A DNA stretch of 51,260 nt from Petrotoga sp. 9PW.55.5.1 (GCF_003265365.1 NZ_AUPM01000047.1:1-51260), one strand, 5' to 3'. Positions 8,255 to 17,645 are shown, numbered from the stretch's first letter. Notes: a model not told the origin generated them from the letters alone. Numbers and translations are program-made.

Positions 8255-9244
8255 TTCAAAAGCTTCTTTCCTATATTCTTTGTCTTTTACTTGTTGCTCA
8301 ATCTCTTCTTTTTCAAGAAAATTAATTACCCACTTTCCTACAAATCTTTTTAGAAAATAACTCGATTTATGACCTGCTGGTATTCTTCTTACTATCTTAT
8401 TTGAGATCAATTTTTCCAGATCTCTTGTCGCCTTGTGTGGCATTATCTTATCAAAACTTCCTTTAACAAAAAATACAGGTTGTTTAACAAATTTAGCATA
8501 ACTTAATGAATCATAATGATAACAAGTAATAGGTGTCTTTGAAAATATATCTTCAATAGAATTAATATTATCTTTTACAAAAGTTGCAGCATCACTGCGA
8601 AATTTTTTACAAAACTCCTCAGAATCGCATCCAAAAGAATTTTTTTCTTTAGCATACCTCTCTCTTACCTTTTGAGTATATGGGGAATAAAAGTTAATCC
8701 ATCTCCAATTTCCTCCAGTTATCATCAAAATACCCTTTTTGATTCTTTGATCAAGTGCTAAACTCATTGTACCAATTATCCCTCCAAAAGATACCCCCAT
8801 CAAATAAAGATTATCCTCGGAAAAATCATCAAACGTTTCTAACAAATCAATGCTTCTTCTAACGTCCTTAACAGCATTGTGAAAAAGGACGACACATTCT
8901 TTAGGTTCTGGAGAATAATATGGATCACCATCTTCAACATCTTTTGGTTTTCTCTCTAAATGATAAGGCAATATAACAACGCTGGTTCTATAACCAAATT
9001 TCTTAAAAAACCTTCCATACCATTCAAGATAAGGGATATTGTTAGGACCTATTCCATGTAAAAATACGATATCTCCTTTAACCTTTCCTTGAGGCTGAAA
9101 AACATGTACTATTTGGGTTTCATTTTCTTCGTAGATTGGATCTATATAAACCGTATTGAAAGTATAAACTAAGTAATCTTCTTCGTCTCTAACTTCGTAA
9201 TTTATTGGGGTTTTTTCATAATCAAATATGTAACCCGTATCTTC
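8237..9244 (-). CDS. Alpha/beta hydrolase with no recognisable start codon
   Basis: Serine hydrolase of the alpha/beta fold. The nucleophile elbow is GVSFGG, and a C-terminal PVFFVKGSFDKIMP segment and AGHKSS supply the likely acid and histidine. The first legal start, TTG at 8971, would give 244 residues but omits the oxyanion segment FLHGIGPNN and about 90 preceding residues that are encoded in the same open frame up to the stop at 9245-9247. In that extension there is no ATG, GTG, TTG or CTG. A good ribosome site (AGAGGTGAG on the minus strand, about 9244-9252) points to a start near 9236, where the frame has none. One extra A in the A-run at about 9212-9217 would join it to an ATG. The gene is either start-lesioned, mis-sequenced, or uses a rare start. 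Substrate unknown. Confidence 0.7.
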   Translation of the reverse strand, partial: EDTGYIFDYEKTPINYEVRDEEDYLVYTFNTVYIDPIYEENETQIVHVFQPQGKVKGDIVFLHGIGPNNIPYLEWYGRFFKKFGYRTSVVILPYHLERKPKDVEDGDPYYSPEPKECVVLFHNAVKDVRRSIDLLETFDDFSEDNLYLMGVSFGGIIGTMSLALDQRIKKGILMITGGNWRWINFYSPYTQKVRERYAKEKNSFGCDSEEFCKKFRSDAATFVKDNINSIEDIFSKTPITCYHYDSLSYAKFVKQPVFFVKGSFDKIMPHKATRDLEKLISNKIVRRIPAGHKSSYFLKRFVGKWVINFLEKEEIEQQVKDKEYRKEAFESSGKV

Positions 9245-9385
9245 TCACCTCTCTTTCATTTAATCATTTATCTAATATAAATAGTAACATAATTATATTA
9301 ACTTTTTTTTAAACAAAATATTATAAAATCCTGCTAATATAAGAATTAGAATACCTATATAGGGTATAGGAGGTGAGGAGAATAG

Positions 9386-9628
9386 ATGCAACATTTGAAA
9401 GTTAAAATTTATACAACTCCCAGCTGTCCGTGGTGTAGAAAAGCAAAATCATATTTTAAAGAATTAGGAATTCAATTTAAAGAAATTGATGTATCCAAAG
9501 ATCAAAAGGCTGCTGAAGAATTAGTAAGAAGAACTCATCAAATGGGAGTTCCTGTTATTCAAATCGGAAGTCACTATATAGTGGGTTTTGATAAGAACCG
9601 AATCGATAAATTAATAGGCGTAAACTAA
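9386..9628 (+). CDS. Glutaredoxin-like / NrdH-type redox protein
   Basis: Small thiol-disulfide oxidoreductase of 80 residues with a thioredoxin fold. The active site CPWC occupies residues 14-17, and the cis-proline loop appears as GVPVIQIG with the downstream GFDKNRI helix. The CPWC form and the YTTPSCPWC context are those of stand-alone bacterial glutaredoxin-like proteins, which may be reduced by thioredoxin reductase rather than glutathione. An AGGAGGTGAGG ribosome site precedes the ATG. It stands alone between a divergent hydrolase gene and its own terminator, so no partner can be named from context. Confidence 0.88.
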   Translation: MQHLKVKIYTTPSCPWCRKAKSYFKELGIQFKEIDVSKDQKAAEELVRRTHQMGVPVIQIGSHYIVGFDKNRIDKLIGVN

Positions 9629-9650
9629 AGACAGAATGATAAAAACTTTT

Positions 9651-9687
9651 AAAAGAGACGTTCTTAAAAGAACGTCTCTTTTAATTT
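9651..9687 (+). terminator. Terminator of the glutaredoxin gene
   Basis: A 13-bp hairpin (AAAAGAGACGTTC paired with GAACGTCTCTTTT, loop TTAAAA) followed by a T-rich tract. It lies 22 bases after the stop codon. Confidence 0.9.
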
Positions 9688-9745
9688 TATTAATTTATCT
9701 TTATTAGAATATCATCTATTATCTTTGGAATACCTAAATTTCCTC

Positions 9746-9815
9746 CACCAAATTCCCATTACGCACCTTTAGGTGTCAAAGGGCTTAATCGGGCATCCCA
9801 ATAGTTAATTTGGTG
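9746..9815. repeat. Palindrome-bounded intergenic element
   Basis: CACCAAATT at 9746-9754 is repeated inverted as AATTTGGTG at 9807-9815. The 52 bases between hold a smaller palindrome (CACCTTTAGGTG at 9764-9775) and a GGG/CCC-rich stretch. It lies just beyond the stop of the hibernation factor gene (minus strand). It could be a multi-hairpin terminator or a small mobile repeat; no open reading frame of note occupies it. Confidence 0.5.
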
Positions 9816-9821
9816 CTTATA

Positions 9822-10415
9822 TTATTCGTTGAATTCAAGCATTCCTAAATTTCCATCTTTTCTTTCATACAATACAGATATGGAATCATTTTCCGAATTT
9901 CTAAATACAAAAAATGAGTGTCCTAATAATTGCATCTGCAAAACTGCTTCTTCTACATTCATAATAGTAAGATCAAAGTTTTTTGTTCTTACAACTTGAG
10001 GAATATCGGGTTTTTCTTCTATCTCCTCTTCTTCATTAGTATCTAAATGTTCTATAGCAGGGTTATGAATATTTTTCTCTATTTCCATACGTGCTTTTTT
10101 ATCGTTTTTACTTTGTTCTTGTAATCGATTTTTTAATTTTCTAATTTTTCTTTCAAAAGTGTCTGTTACCTTATCAATAGCCTCATACAAATCGTTGCTT
10201 CTTTCTTCTACCTTTATGATTTTGTTTAAAGCTTTTACATGAGTTGTTATTTCAACTTTGAACATACCTCTTTCCTTAGTTATTCTCACATCCGCTGGTG
10301 ATACAATTTCATTGTGTTTTTTAAGTAAATGATCCGGTTTACTCATTCTTTTTTCAATATAATTTTCCAATGCTTCTGTAAGATCTACGGTTTTTGTAAA
10401 AACTTTATACTCCAT
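9822..10415 (-). CDS. hpf: Long-form ribosome hibernation promoting factor
   Basis: Binds the decoding region of the 30S subunit and pairs ribosomes into inactive 100S dimers when growth stops. Residues 1-100 form the S30AE/RaiA domain (MEYKVFTKTVDLTEALENYIEKRM and the basic helix KVTDTFERKIRKLKNRLQ). A charged linker (about 100-135, NEEEEIEEKPDIP) leads to the C-terminal dimerisation domain (RTKNFDLTIMNVEEAVLQMQLLGHSFFVFRN) ending at residue 197. The length fits the long class. The strong ribosome site GGAGGTGA sits upstream. It lies 64 bases beyond the priA start with the same orientation, and could share its own promoter in that gap. Confidence 0.94.
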   Translation of the reverse strand: MEYKVFTKTVDLTEALENYIEKRMSKPDHLLKKHNEIVSPADVRITKERGMFKVEITTHVKALNKIIKVEERSNDLYEAIDKVTDTFERKIRKLKNRLQEQSKNDKKARMEIEKNIHNPAIEHLDTNEEEEIEEKPDIPQVVRTKNFDLTIMNVEEAVLQMQLLGHSFFVFRNSENDSISVLYERKDGNLGMLEFNE

Positions 10416-10479
10416 TTAAATCACCTCCAGAAAAGTTTGATGTCGAATATTTAGTTAACTTTCTTGGTAAATTATGCTA

Positions 10480-12774
10480 CTAGACTAACGTTGTGGGGGG
10501 ATTGATATAAATTCTTATATCTTTATAATATTTTTTTAGTTTAGATAGAAGAAACTCATTTTCATCTTGCTTACTCTTAATAATAATTTGATATCTATAA
10601 TTACCTCTTAATTTAAAAATAACAGGTGTAGTTGGCCCTAAAATTTCAAAATTTTTATCCTTTGCCTGTTCCTTAAACTCTGAAATAATCTCTTCTGATT
10701 TCATTTTCGCATTATTTTGAGATCTATTATTAACCATAATTAGATATAAATTTAAAAATGGTGGATAACCAAATATTTCTCTCTGCTCCAAATCATTACT
10801 TGCTATCAAATTATAATCATGTACTACTAGAGATTTATAAATTTCATTATCAGGTTCAAATGTTTGAATTATAACCCTTCCTTTTTCTTTTCTACCTGAT
10901 CTTCCAGCAACCTGCATAAGTAGTGATGCAGTATTTTCCTTAGCGTTATAATCAGGAAAATTGATATATCTATCAGCATCAAGTATTACAACGAGATCAA
11001 GATCCTGAATGTCTAAGCCTTTAGTAATCATTTTTGTACCTACGATTATCTTCTTGCCTGGTTCTTTCATAAAATTGAAAGTTTTGTTCAAATCCTGGAA
11101 AGTTTTTATAACTGTTCTATCCACTCTAACAAGAGGTTGAGACGGAAACAATTTGCTTAACTCGTTAATTACCCTTTCAGTACCGTAACCTCTACTTTGT
11201 AATTTAAAACCTCCGCATTTCGGACAAAAATTAGGTAATTCACTTTCTTTTCCACAATAATGACAAATTAAACTTCTATCTTTTTTGTGAAAAGTCATGG
11301 AAACATCACAATTTTCACACTTAAAAATATATCCACAATCGCTACAAACAACGTAATTAGCGTATCCTCTTGTTGGTGTGAAAACGATAACCTTTTTATT
11401 TTTCTTTAGACTTTCACCTATGCTTTGAATTACTTTCTTACTGAAAATCCAATTGAACTTTTCTTCTTTTTTCATATCGACTAAATTAATTTCGGGCATT
11501 TCTGTATAATATCTTTCTTTAATAGTATCAAGGTAAATTGATCCGGCTTTTGCTTTATAAAGATCAACAATTCTTGGAGTTGCCGATGAAAGTATTAATT
11601 GAGTAGCTTCTAATTGTTTACGATACAATGCTACTTCTATTGCATCGTAAATAACATTTTCAACTTGATAATATGACTGATCGTGCTCCTCATCTATGAT
11701 GATCATCTTCAAATTCTTTATTGGCATAAAAATAGCGCTTCTTGTTCCTATTACTACGTCTAGATCTCCATTCACAGCTTTATACCATGTTTGAGCTCTT
11801 TGAGAGCTACTTATTGAAGAATGATAAAATGCAGCTCTGTACCCTGAAAAACTTTTTTTTAATCTATTCATTAGTTCTGAAGTCAAAGATATTTCAGGAA
11901 CTAACAATAGAATTTTACCGCCTTCTTCTAAAATGGGTTTTGCAACTTCAAAAAAAACCTCTGTCTTTCCACTCCCCGTAACTCCGTACAACAAGTGGGG
12001 TTTATCAGGATATTCTTGAATCAATTTGGCAGCTTTTTTTTGTTCTTCAGTTAATGAAATTCTTATTTTAGACTTACTGTTTTCAGTATTTTTAGATAAT
12101 TCTATTATACCCTTTTTCTTCAAAGTATTCAAAACTGATGATCCTTTTTTTAAAATTTCTTTCTCATATAACTCGCTTTCAAAAGTTTCTCCATTAATAG
12201 AAAGAAAATTTACAACTTCTCTTGCAGCCTTCGAGATATTATAATTCCAAATCTCTTTTAAATCTTTATTTAATTTAACAACATTATCAATTTTATCTTT
12301 TATCTCTTTTTTATATGGTTCAATTTCAACTAAATGTGAATCTAAATATTCTCTTAACTGCTTATTTGCTTGAGTATTATTTTTAAACATTTTCAAAAAT
12401 TGCTTGTAGAAAATAGGCTTTTGAAAAGGAACAACGCTATTTTTTGGGATTATTCTTAATTTAAATACATCTGAAGATGCAGGCGGAAAAAACAACTTTG
12501 CAACTTCACCTATTGGAGCCATAAACTTTTTACTCACTTTTTCTAGAAGTTCTATATGGTTTTTGTTTAAATAACTATGGTTATCTAAAACAAATTCTAT
12601 TTCTTTTATTTTATTTACATCTCGGTATCCTGATTCTTCGTATACCAATCCAATAATAAAATTCCCTCGTAAATTTATTATCACTCTTTGGCCTATTTCT
12701 AATTTTTTTTCGTTTTTGTAAGTAAAACCATTGAAAACTAATTGTCCAATAGGTATAACTTCATAGTAAAACAT
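10480..12774 (-). CDS. priA: Primosomal replication-restart helicase PriA
   Basis: 3'-5' DNA helicase that reloads the replisome at stalled forks. At 764 residues it has the full PriA layout: an N-terminal 3'-end binding domain, a DEAD/DEAH motor with Walker A GVTGSGKTEVF near residue 265 and Walker B DEEH, a zinc-binding insertion with paired cysteines (CSDCGYIFKCENCDVSMTF, then CHYCGKESELPNFCPKCGG) between about 477 and 525, and helicase motifs V-VI (GTKMITKGLD, QVAGRSGRKEKG). All key residues are present. It is flanked on the same strand by the amylase gene upstream (15-base gap) and hpf downstream. Confidence 0.97.
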   Translation of the reverse strand: MFYYEVIPIGQLVFNGFTYKNEKKLEIGQRVIINLRGNFIIGLVYEESGYRDVNKIKEIEFVLDNHSYLNKNHIELLEKVSKKFMAPIGEVAKLFFPPASSDVFKLRIIPKNSVVPFQKPIFYKQFLKMFKNNTQANKQLREYLDSHLVEIEPYKKEIKDKIDNVVKLNKDLKEIWNYNISKAAREVVNFLSINGETFESELYEKEILKKGSSVLNTLKKKGIIELSKNTENSKSKIRISLTEEQKKAAKLIQEYPDKPHLLYGVTGSGKTEVFFEVAKPILEEGGKILLLVPEISLTSELMNRLKKSFSGYRAAFYHSSISSSQRAQTWYKAVNGDLDVVIGTRSAIFMPIKNLKMIIIDEEHDQSYYQVENVIYDAIEVALYRKQLEATQLILSSATPRIVDLYKAKAGSIYLDTIKERYYTEMPEINLVDMKKEEKFNWIFSKKVIQSIGESLKKNKKVIVFTPTRGYANYVVCSDCGYIFKCENCDVSMTFHKKDRSLICHYCGKESELPNFCPKCGGFKLQSRGYGTERVINELSKLFPSQPLVRVDRTVIKTFQDLNKTFNFMKEPGKKIIVGTKMITKGLDIQDLDLVVILDADRYINFPDYNAKENTASLLMQVAGRSGRKEKGRVIIQTFEPDNEIYKSLVVHDYNLIASNDLEQREIFGYPPFLNLYLIMVNNRSQNNAKMKSEEIISEFKEQAKDKNFEILGPTTPVIFKLRGNYRYQIIIKSKQDENEFLLSKLKKYYKDIRIYINPPTTLV

Positions 12775-12789
12775 GAAAATCCTCCATTT

Positions 12790-14781
12790 TTACTTTTTAC
12801 GTAATACATAAAAAGATTTACCTTTAATTTCTTCTATCTTATTAAGAGTTTTACCTGTAAAAATATCTACAAATATATCTTCAAGTTGATAATCTATATC
12901 AATATCTGAATTTCTAGAATTAATTGCAACAACAACTTTCTCTGATTGATATGTTCTTTCATATATTAAAACACTTCCTTCATCGTATAAAACTTTGTAA
13001 TCCCCTTTCCTTATGGCAAGACTATCTTTTCTTAATTCCGATAAATATGCATATAGTTCGAAGATTTCCATATTCCATTTACTTTCATCCCAGTAAAAAG
13101 GAACTCTACAAAATGGATCTGTAGCCCCTGCCATACCAATTTCATCTCCATAATAAATTAATGGAGAACCTATAAAGGTCATTTGAAGTACAACAGCTAA
13201 TTTCATTCTGTCAACATCTTCACCCAATGCAGTTAATATTCTTTCAGTATCATGAGAACCCAATAAGTTCCACAATCCATGTAAAACTTGAGGTGGATAC
13301 TTTTCAATGTAAGCATTAGTAGTATTCACGAAATTACGGGAACTGCCTCCTCTTGCATAGGCAATAACGGCATCCCTGAAAACGTAATTCATAACAGAAT
13401 CAAAACTAGGGTCTTCAAAATATGTAGTAGAGTCTCTCCAAAATTCTCCTACTATTAAACTCTCGTTATCGATATTTTTGAAATTTTGATAAAGAGATGA
13501 CCAGTAACTCTCAGGAAGTTGATCAACGGCATCTAATCTCCAGCCATCTATACCATAACTCATCCACTTACCAATAACTTGGTTAATATAAGCTCTTACT
13601 TTTGGATTATCATTATTCAGTTGAGGTAAATCTGCATATCCATGCCAACTCTCATAACTCTCAGCAGACTTTCTAATAGGGAATGATTTTATGTAATACC
13701 AATCCAAATAATCTGATTTTTCTTGTCTTTCAAAATTTTCTTTCATTGCAAAAAACTCTGTTCCTGTATGATTAAAAACCCCGTCCAAAATTACTTTTAT
13801 GTCAGTTTCGTGCAAAGTTTCTAGCATATCAGAAAAGATTTCTTCATCACCAAATGAATCATCTATTTTTAGATAGTCATTTGTATCGTATTTATGAGGA
13901 GTATTAGCCTCAAAAATAGGATTAAAATATATCCCTTCAACACCTAAATATTCAAAATGATCAATTGAATCTATGACCCCTTGTAAATCACCACCATAAA
14001 ATCCGAATGAAAGAGAATTTCTATTATGAGGCCCATCCCAAGAGTATGTATTTTTTGGATCATTAGTATCATCACCATTTCGAAATCTATCAGGAAAGAT
14101 TTGGTAAAATATTCTTCCTTTAGACCATTCGGGAATATCAAAGTAAGCAATGATAGGATTATTAAAATCAAATTCAAAAAATTCTTCTGTTCCATTGTAG
14201 CCATATACAATTTCTTTTCCATCGTTAATTAAAAACCTGTACTTTAATATATCTGCTTCTGATAAAACATGGAACCTATATAAAATTGTTTTATCATATT
14301 CAATAACGTTTTTTTGAATATAAGAAGCATTGGCTTGTAAATCCACATCTATAACATCATTTTTATCAAACTCAATAGATAAATATATTTCTCCTTTTTG
14401 AACTGGATTTATATACCTTCGTTGATTTTGAAAATAAATGTTTCTTACTTGTCCGTCTCCAACTTTTGGAACTATCAAAGATTCACTAACAACTCTAATA
14501 TTAAATATTTCATTGTTATGAACGGCTATATCATTGTTAGAAAAATCTATTATTCTTTCTCCATCAACTATAAATTTATATAAATATTCCCCAGGATCTA
14601 AATCAACATTATATCGCCAAAGGCCTGTAAAACTTTTTTCCATGACAAGAGGTTCAAAATCGTTAAAACTTGCTATTAAATAAACTGACGTTGCTTCTTT
14701 TGAATACAAAAAAGTGGTCCTTACAGCAAAAGTCATAGAAAAAAGCATCAGTATCACTAAAAATATAAATACTTTTCTCAA
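12790..14781 (-). CDS. Exported GH13 alpha-amylase / neopullulanase-type glycoside hydrolase
   Basis: Hydrolyses alpha-glucan linkages outside the cytoplasm. The N-terminal hydrophobic stretch (RKVFIFLVILMLFSMTFA) is a signal peptide. The start is placed at TTG 14781, eight bases after GGAGG; the longer TTG at 14796 overlaps that site. Residues about 20-105 form a CBM48/E-set-like module (YLIASFNDFEPL, GEYLYKFIVDG); a second beta module follows before the catalytic barrel at about 220. All four GH13 signatures are present: DGVFNHTG, GWRLDAVDQL (nucleophile Asp), VGEFW (acid Glu) and LLGSHDTER. With MalEFG elsewhere in the window this suggests starch use. Exact specificity (cyclomaltodextrin, pullulan, maltodextrin) is not decided. 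Confidence 0.9.
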   Translation of the reverse strand: MRKVFIFLVILMLFSMTFAVRTTFLYSKEATSVYLIASFNDFEPLVMEKSFTGLWRYNVDLDPGEYLYKFIVDGERIIDFSNNDIAVHNNEIFNIRVVSESLIVPKVGDGQVRNIYFQNQRRYINPVQKGEIYLSIEFDKNDVIDVDLQANASYIQKNVIEYDKTILYRFHVLSEADILKYRFLINDGKEIVYGYNGTEEFFEFDFNNPIIAYFDIPEWSKGRIFYQIFPDRFRNGDDTNDPKNTYSWDGPHNRNSLSFGFYGGDLQGVIDSIDHFEYLGVEGIYFNPIFEANTPHKYDTNDYLKIDDSFGDEEIFSDMLETLHETDIKVILDGVFNHTGTEFFAMKENFERQEKSDYLDWYYIKSFPIRKSAESYESWHGYADLPQLNNDNPKVRAYINQVIGKWMSYGIDGWRLDAVDQLPESYWSSLYQNFKNIDNESLIVGEFWRDSTTYFEDPSFDSVMNYVFRDAVIAYARGGSSRNFVNTTNAYIEKYPPQVLHGLWNLLGSHDTERILTALGEDVDRMKLAVVLQMTFIGSPLIYYGDEIGMAGATDPFCRVPFYWDESKWNMEIFELYAYLSELRKDSLAIRKGDYKVLYDEGSVLIYERTYQSEKVVVAINSRNSDIDIDYQLEDIFVDIFTGKTLNKIEEIKGKSFYVLRKK

Positions 14782-14830
14782 TTTTCCAACCTCCAATATA
14801 TATATATGACTTAGGCGCTTTTAGAATGTA

Positions 14831-15640
14831 TTATTTTTTTGTTTCTACTTTCTCAATAATTTTTTTAGCTAAAATTGAATATGCGCCAGTTATCTCAGAA
14901 GAGCCGAAATATGCTACAGGTTTCCCATTATCCATGTTTTCTCTTATAGTAGAATCCAAAGGTATTTGGGAAAGTAACTCTAGATTGTATTTTTCAGCTA
15001 AAACTTTTCCCCCATCTTTTCCAAAGATATAATGCTTTGTTTTGCAATTTTGGCATATAAAATAAGACATATTTTCAACGATTCCTATGATTTCTTTATC
15101 CATTTTCTTAACAAAATTAATAGCCCTTTCTACATCATCTTGAGACACCGTCGATGGTGAAGTAACTATTAAAGCCCCTTTTAACTTTGAAATGTTTTGG
15201 ATAACTGTAAGAGGTTCATCCCCCGTTCCTGGAGGTGCATCGATAATTAAGTAATCAAGATTTTCCCAAGCTACATCAGAAATAAATTGCATTATTGCGC
15301 CTGTTTTAAGAGGACCTCTCCATATAACAGCTTCATTTTCTCCATTTAGAAATTGTGATATTGAAATTACTTTTACACCATTAATTTCAGGTGGGATTAT
15401 CTCTCCGCCAACAGCGGATATTTGGGACTCCCTTCCGCCAAGCATCCTAACTACATCTGGTCCGTGTAAATCGACATCCATAAGGCCGACCTTTTTTCCT
15501 TCTAAGGCTAAAGATACCGCCAAATTAACTGCAACTGTAGTTTTTCCAACTCCACCCTTACCACTCATAACTAAGATAATGTTATCAATATCTTCAAGAC
15601 GTTTAGAAATTTTTTCTTTTCTTTCTTGAATATTTGCCAT
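14831..15640 (-). CDS. Mrp/NBP35-family iron-sulfur cluster carrier ATPase
   Basis: P-loop ATPase of the MinD/Mrp family that carries or inserts Fe-S clusters. The deviant Walker A motif GKGGVGKT is at about residues 27-34, followed by the switch region DVDLHGPDVVRMLGG and Walker B IIDAPPGTGDEP. The cluster-binding CxxC appears as FICQNCK near residue 215. I choose ATG 15640 (269 residues) because AGGAGG precedes it; the open frame continues to 15700 but those 20 residues are not family-like. It lies 73 bases downstream of the OsmC-like gene on the same strand and upstream of the amylase gene. Confidence 0.93.
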   Translation of the reverse strand: MANIQERKEKISKRLEDIDNIILVMSGKGGVGKTTVAVNLAVSLALEGKKVGLMDVDLHGPDVVRMLGGRESQISAVGGEIIPPEINGVKVISISQFLNGENEAVIWRGPLKTGAIMQFISDVAWENLDYLIIDAPPGTGDEPLTVIQNISKLKGALIVTSPSTVSQDDVERAINFVKKMDKEIIGIVENMSYFICQNCKTKHYIFGKDGGKVLAEKYNLELLSQIPLDSTIRENMDNGKPVAYFGSSEITGAYSILAKKIIEKVETKK

Positions 15641-15713
15641 CTTATTCCTCCTGCTATGTAACCATATATAAAGTTTGCTTTTTTTATATTCACCAATCAT
15701 CTTATGAAAAATC

Positions 15714-16130
15714 TTATTCTACGACTTTCACCTCATAAGTTATATCAACAGATCCTCTAAAAGTAGCGGTTGCACCACAATATTTTTCTTGGGAGAGTTG
15801 AGCCGCTCTTTCTAACTTATCCATAGGTAAGTCCTTACCTTTAAATTCATAAATAACATGAATTTTGGTATACTTCTTAGGATGTTCTTCGCTTCTTTCT
15901 GTTTGCAACCTCAAATTAAAACTATCATAATTGACTCTCATTTTATTAAGAATTGTAACGGCATCTATACCGGTACAACCTCCCAAACCAGCTATTAAGT
16001 ATTCCATTGGTCTTGGTGCGGAGTCATAACCAAGATTCTCTGGACTTGCATCAACATGAATATCATGCCCTGAAGGTGTTTTCATATAAAAATGACTACC
16101 ATGAGTGTTTTGTAGTAAAAATTCTGTCAT
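15714..16130 (-). CDS. OsmC/Ohr-family protein (YhfA-like)
   Basis: A 138-residue OsmC-fold protein. The two conserved cysteines, which in relatives reduce organic hydroperoxides, are visible in GLGGCTGIDAVTIL (about residue 52) and EKYCGATATFRG (about residue 115). The N-terminal SPENLGYDSAPRPMEYLIAG segment is the family's typical lead-in. Context with an Mrp Fe-S protein is compatible with oxidative stress defence in an anaerobe, but this is inference. Transcription probably starts from an extended -10 promoter at 16175-16183. Confidence 0.88.
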   Translation of the reverse strand: MTEFLLQNTHGSHFYMKTPSGHDIHVDASPENLGYDSAPRPMEYLIAGLGGCTGIDAVTILNKMRVNYDSFNLRLQTERSEEHPKKYTKIHVIYEFKGKDLPMDKLERAAQLSQEKYCGATATFRGSVDITYEVKVVE

Positions 16131-16174
16131 ACATTTTCCTCCCTATAAGATTATTTATTTTACTTCATACTTTA

Positions 16175-16183
16175 ATTATATCA
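16175..16183 (-). promoter_or_regulatory. Extended -10 promoter for the OsmC-like gene
   Basis: On the minus strand the sequence reads TGATATAAT, a perfect TATAAT with the upstream TG of an extended -10 element. No good -35 is visible. It lies about 45 bases upstream of the start codon. Confidence 0.5.
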
Positions 16184-16262
16184 TGAAAAAAAAATACCTA
16201 TTTGTGTGTATGTTAATAACGTTTATTCTTTTTTTGATTATTAGCTTATTTAAAAATTCGGA

Positions 16263-17645
16263 TTAATCAATAGGTTTCATTTTTGCCATAAAATGTCTTA
16301 AAATTTTTGGTTCATATACGAATTCTAAACCTTTTAAGCTCTTCGCAATTTTTTTTACGGCTATCAGCCCTTCTGCCACATAATCCAGATGATTGTTTGT
16401 ATAAACCCTTCGTGGAATAGCTAACCTTAAAAATTCAAAAGGTGATTCAATCTGTTCCCCTGTTTCTGGATCTCTCCCCATCATTAATGAACCAATCTCC
16501 ACACTTCGCACCCCAGATTCTAAATACAAGGCGTTTGCCAAAACTTGAGCAGGAAACTGATAATAAGGTATATGGGAAAGCATCCTTTTCGCATCAACAA
16601 AAACAGCGTGTCCCCCTGTAGGGTATTGAATAGGTATAGAAACTTCTCTTAATTTTTCACCTAAATATTCTACTTGAGATATCCTATAATCCAAATAATC
16701 CAGCTCAATTCCTTCTTTTAATCCCCTTGCAATAGCTTCCATATCTCTGCCAGCTAAACCTCCATAAGTAGGAAATCCTTCCAAAGGAACTAGTGCAGCT
16801 TTCACTTTGTTGAAAAGTTCTTCGTCATCTTTAATTCCAATTAATCCCCCAATATTAACTATCGCATCTTTCTTTGCACTCATTGTAAATCCATCAGCAT
16901 AACTGAACATCTCATATACAATTTCTTTAATGGACTTGTCCTCATAGCCTTTTTCTCTTTTTTTAATAAAATATGCGTTTTCAGCATACCGAGCGGCATC
17001 AATGAAGACAGGAAGATTATAATTCCTAGCTATTTCACTAACCTTTTTTATATTTTCCATAGAAACAGGCTGCCCGCCAGAACTGTTGCATGTGACGGTT
17101 ATTATTATAAAGGCTATATTCTCTCTACCCTTTTCCTGTATAAAAGATTTTAATTTTTTCACATCAAAGTTTCCTTTAAATGGATGGTAATTATCTATAT
17201 CGAATGCTTCCTCTATAACTAAATCTTCAGCTTTACCTTTAGCTAATTCTACATGAGCCTTAGTTGTGTCAAAATGCATATTACTTAAAACATACTGACC
17301 TGGTTTTATTAACAATGGGAATAATACCTGCTCTGCACCTCTTCCCTGATGAGTTGGGACAAAGTAATCGTAACCAAAAATTTCTTTAGATGTATCCCAC
17401 AAATTTTGAAAGCTCTTACTTCCTGCATATGCTTCATCACCAAGCATTAAACCAGACCATTGATAATCACTCATTGCACCAGTACCGCTGTCTGTTAAGA
17501 GATCTATGTACACCTCTTCTGATCGTAAAGCAAACAGATTATAACCACTTCTTTCTAATGCTTTCTCTCTTTCTTTTCTTGAGATCTTTCTTATAGGTTC
17601 TACCATTTTGATTTTAAATGGTTCAGGATTTGACTTTTTTCCCAT
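16263..17645 (-). CDS. tnaA: Tryptophanase (tryptophan indole-lyase)
   Basis: PLP enzyme splitting L-tryptophan to indole, pyruvate and ammonia. It belongs to the beta-eliminating lyase family shared with tyrosine phenol-lyase; length 460 fits. The PLP lysine lies in [13 protein letters not shown] (Lys258/259). Two positions favour tryptophanase over tyrosine phenol-lyase: the stretch GVRSVEIGS has Ile where the phenol-lyase has the substrate Arg, and RHFMAKM carries His where the phenol-lyase has Phe. It is transcribed alone on the minus strand. No TnaC-type leader with a regulatory Trp is apparent in the 115 bases upstream. A full trp biosynthetic operon is in the same window. Confidence 0.88.
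   Translation of the reverse strand: MGKKSNPEPFKIKMVEPIRKISRKEREKALERSGYNLFALRSEEVYIDLLTDSGTGAMSDYQWSGLMLGDEAYAGSKSFQNLWDTSKEIFGYDYFVPTHQGRGAEQVLFPLLIKPGQYVLSNMHFDTTKAHVELAKGKAEDLVIEEAFDIDNYHPFKGNFDVKKLKSFIQEKGRENIAFIIITVTCNSSGGQPVSMENIKKVSEIARNYNLPVFIDAARYAENAYFIKKREKGYEDKSIKEIVYEMFSYADGFTMSAKKDAIVNIGGLIGIKDDEELFNKVKAALVPLEGFPTYGGLAGRDMEAIARGLKEGIELDYLDYRISQVEYLGEKLREVSIPIQYPTGGHAVFVDAKRMLSHIPYYQFPAQVLANALYLESGVRSVEIGSLMMGRDPETGEQIESPFEFLRLAIPRRVYTNNHLDYVAEGLIAVKKIAKSLKGLEFVYEPKILRHFMAKMKPID

Noticed and set aside
16183-16266. Plus-strand 27-residue open frame starting MKKKYLFVCMLI with a single hydrophobic helix
   Set aside because: It looks like a small membrane peptide but has no ribosome site, overlaps the end of tnaA and covers the extended -10 of the OsmC-like gene on the opposite strand. 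More likely fortuitous in AT-rich DNA.
16263-17645. Tyrosine phenol-lyase as the name for this gene
   Set aside because: The two families are close, but Ile instead of the substrate Arg in VEIGS and His instead of Phe in RHF favour tryptophanase.
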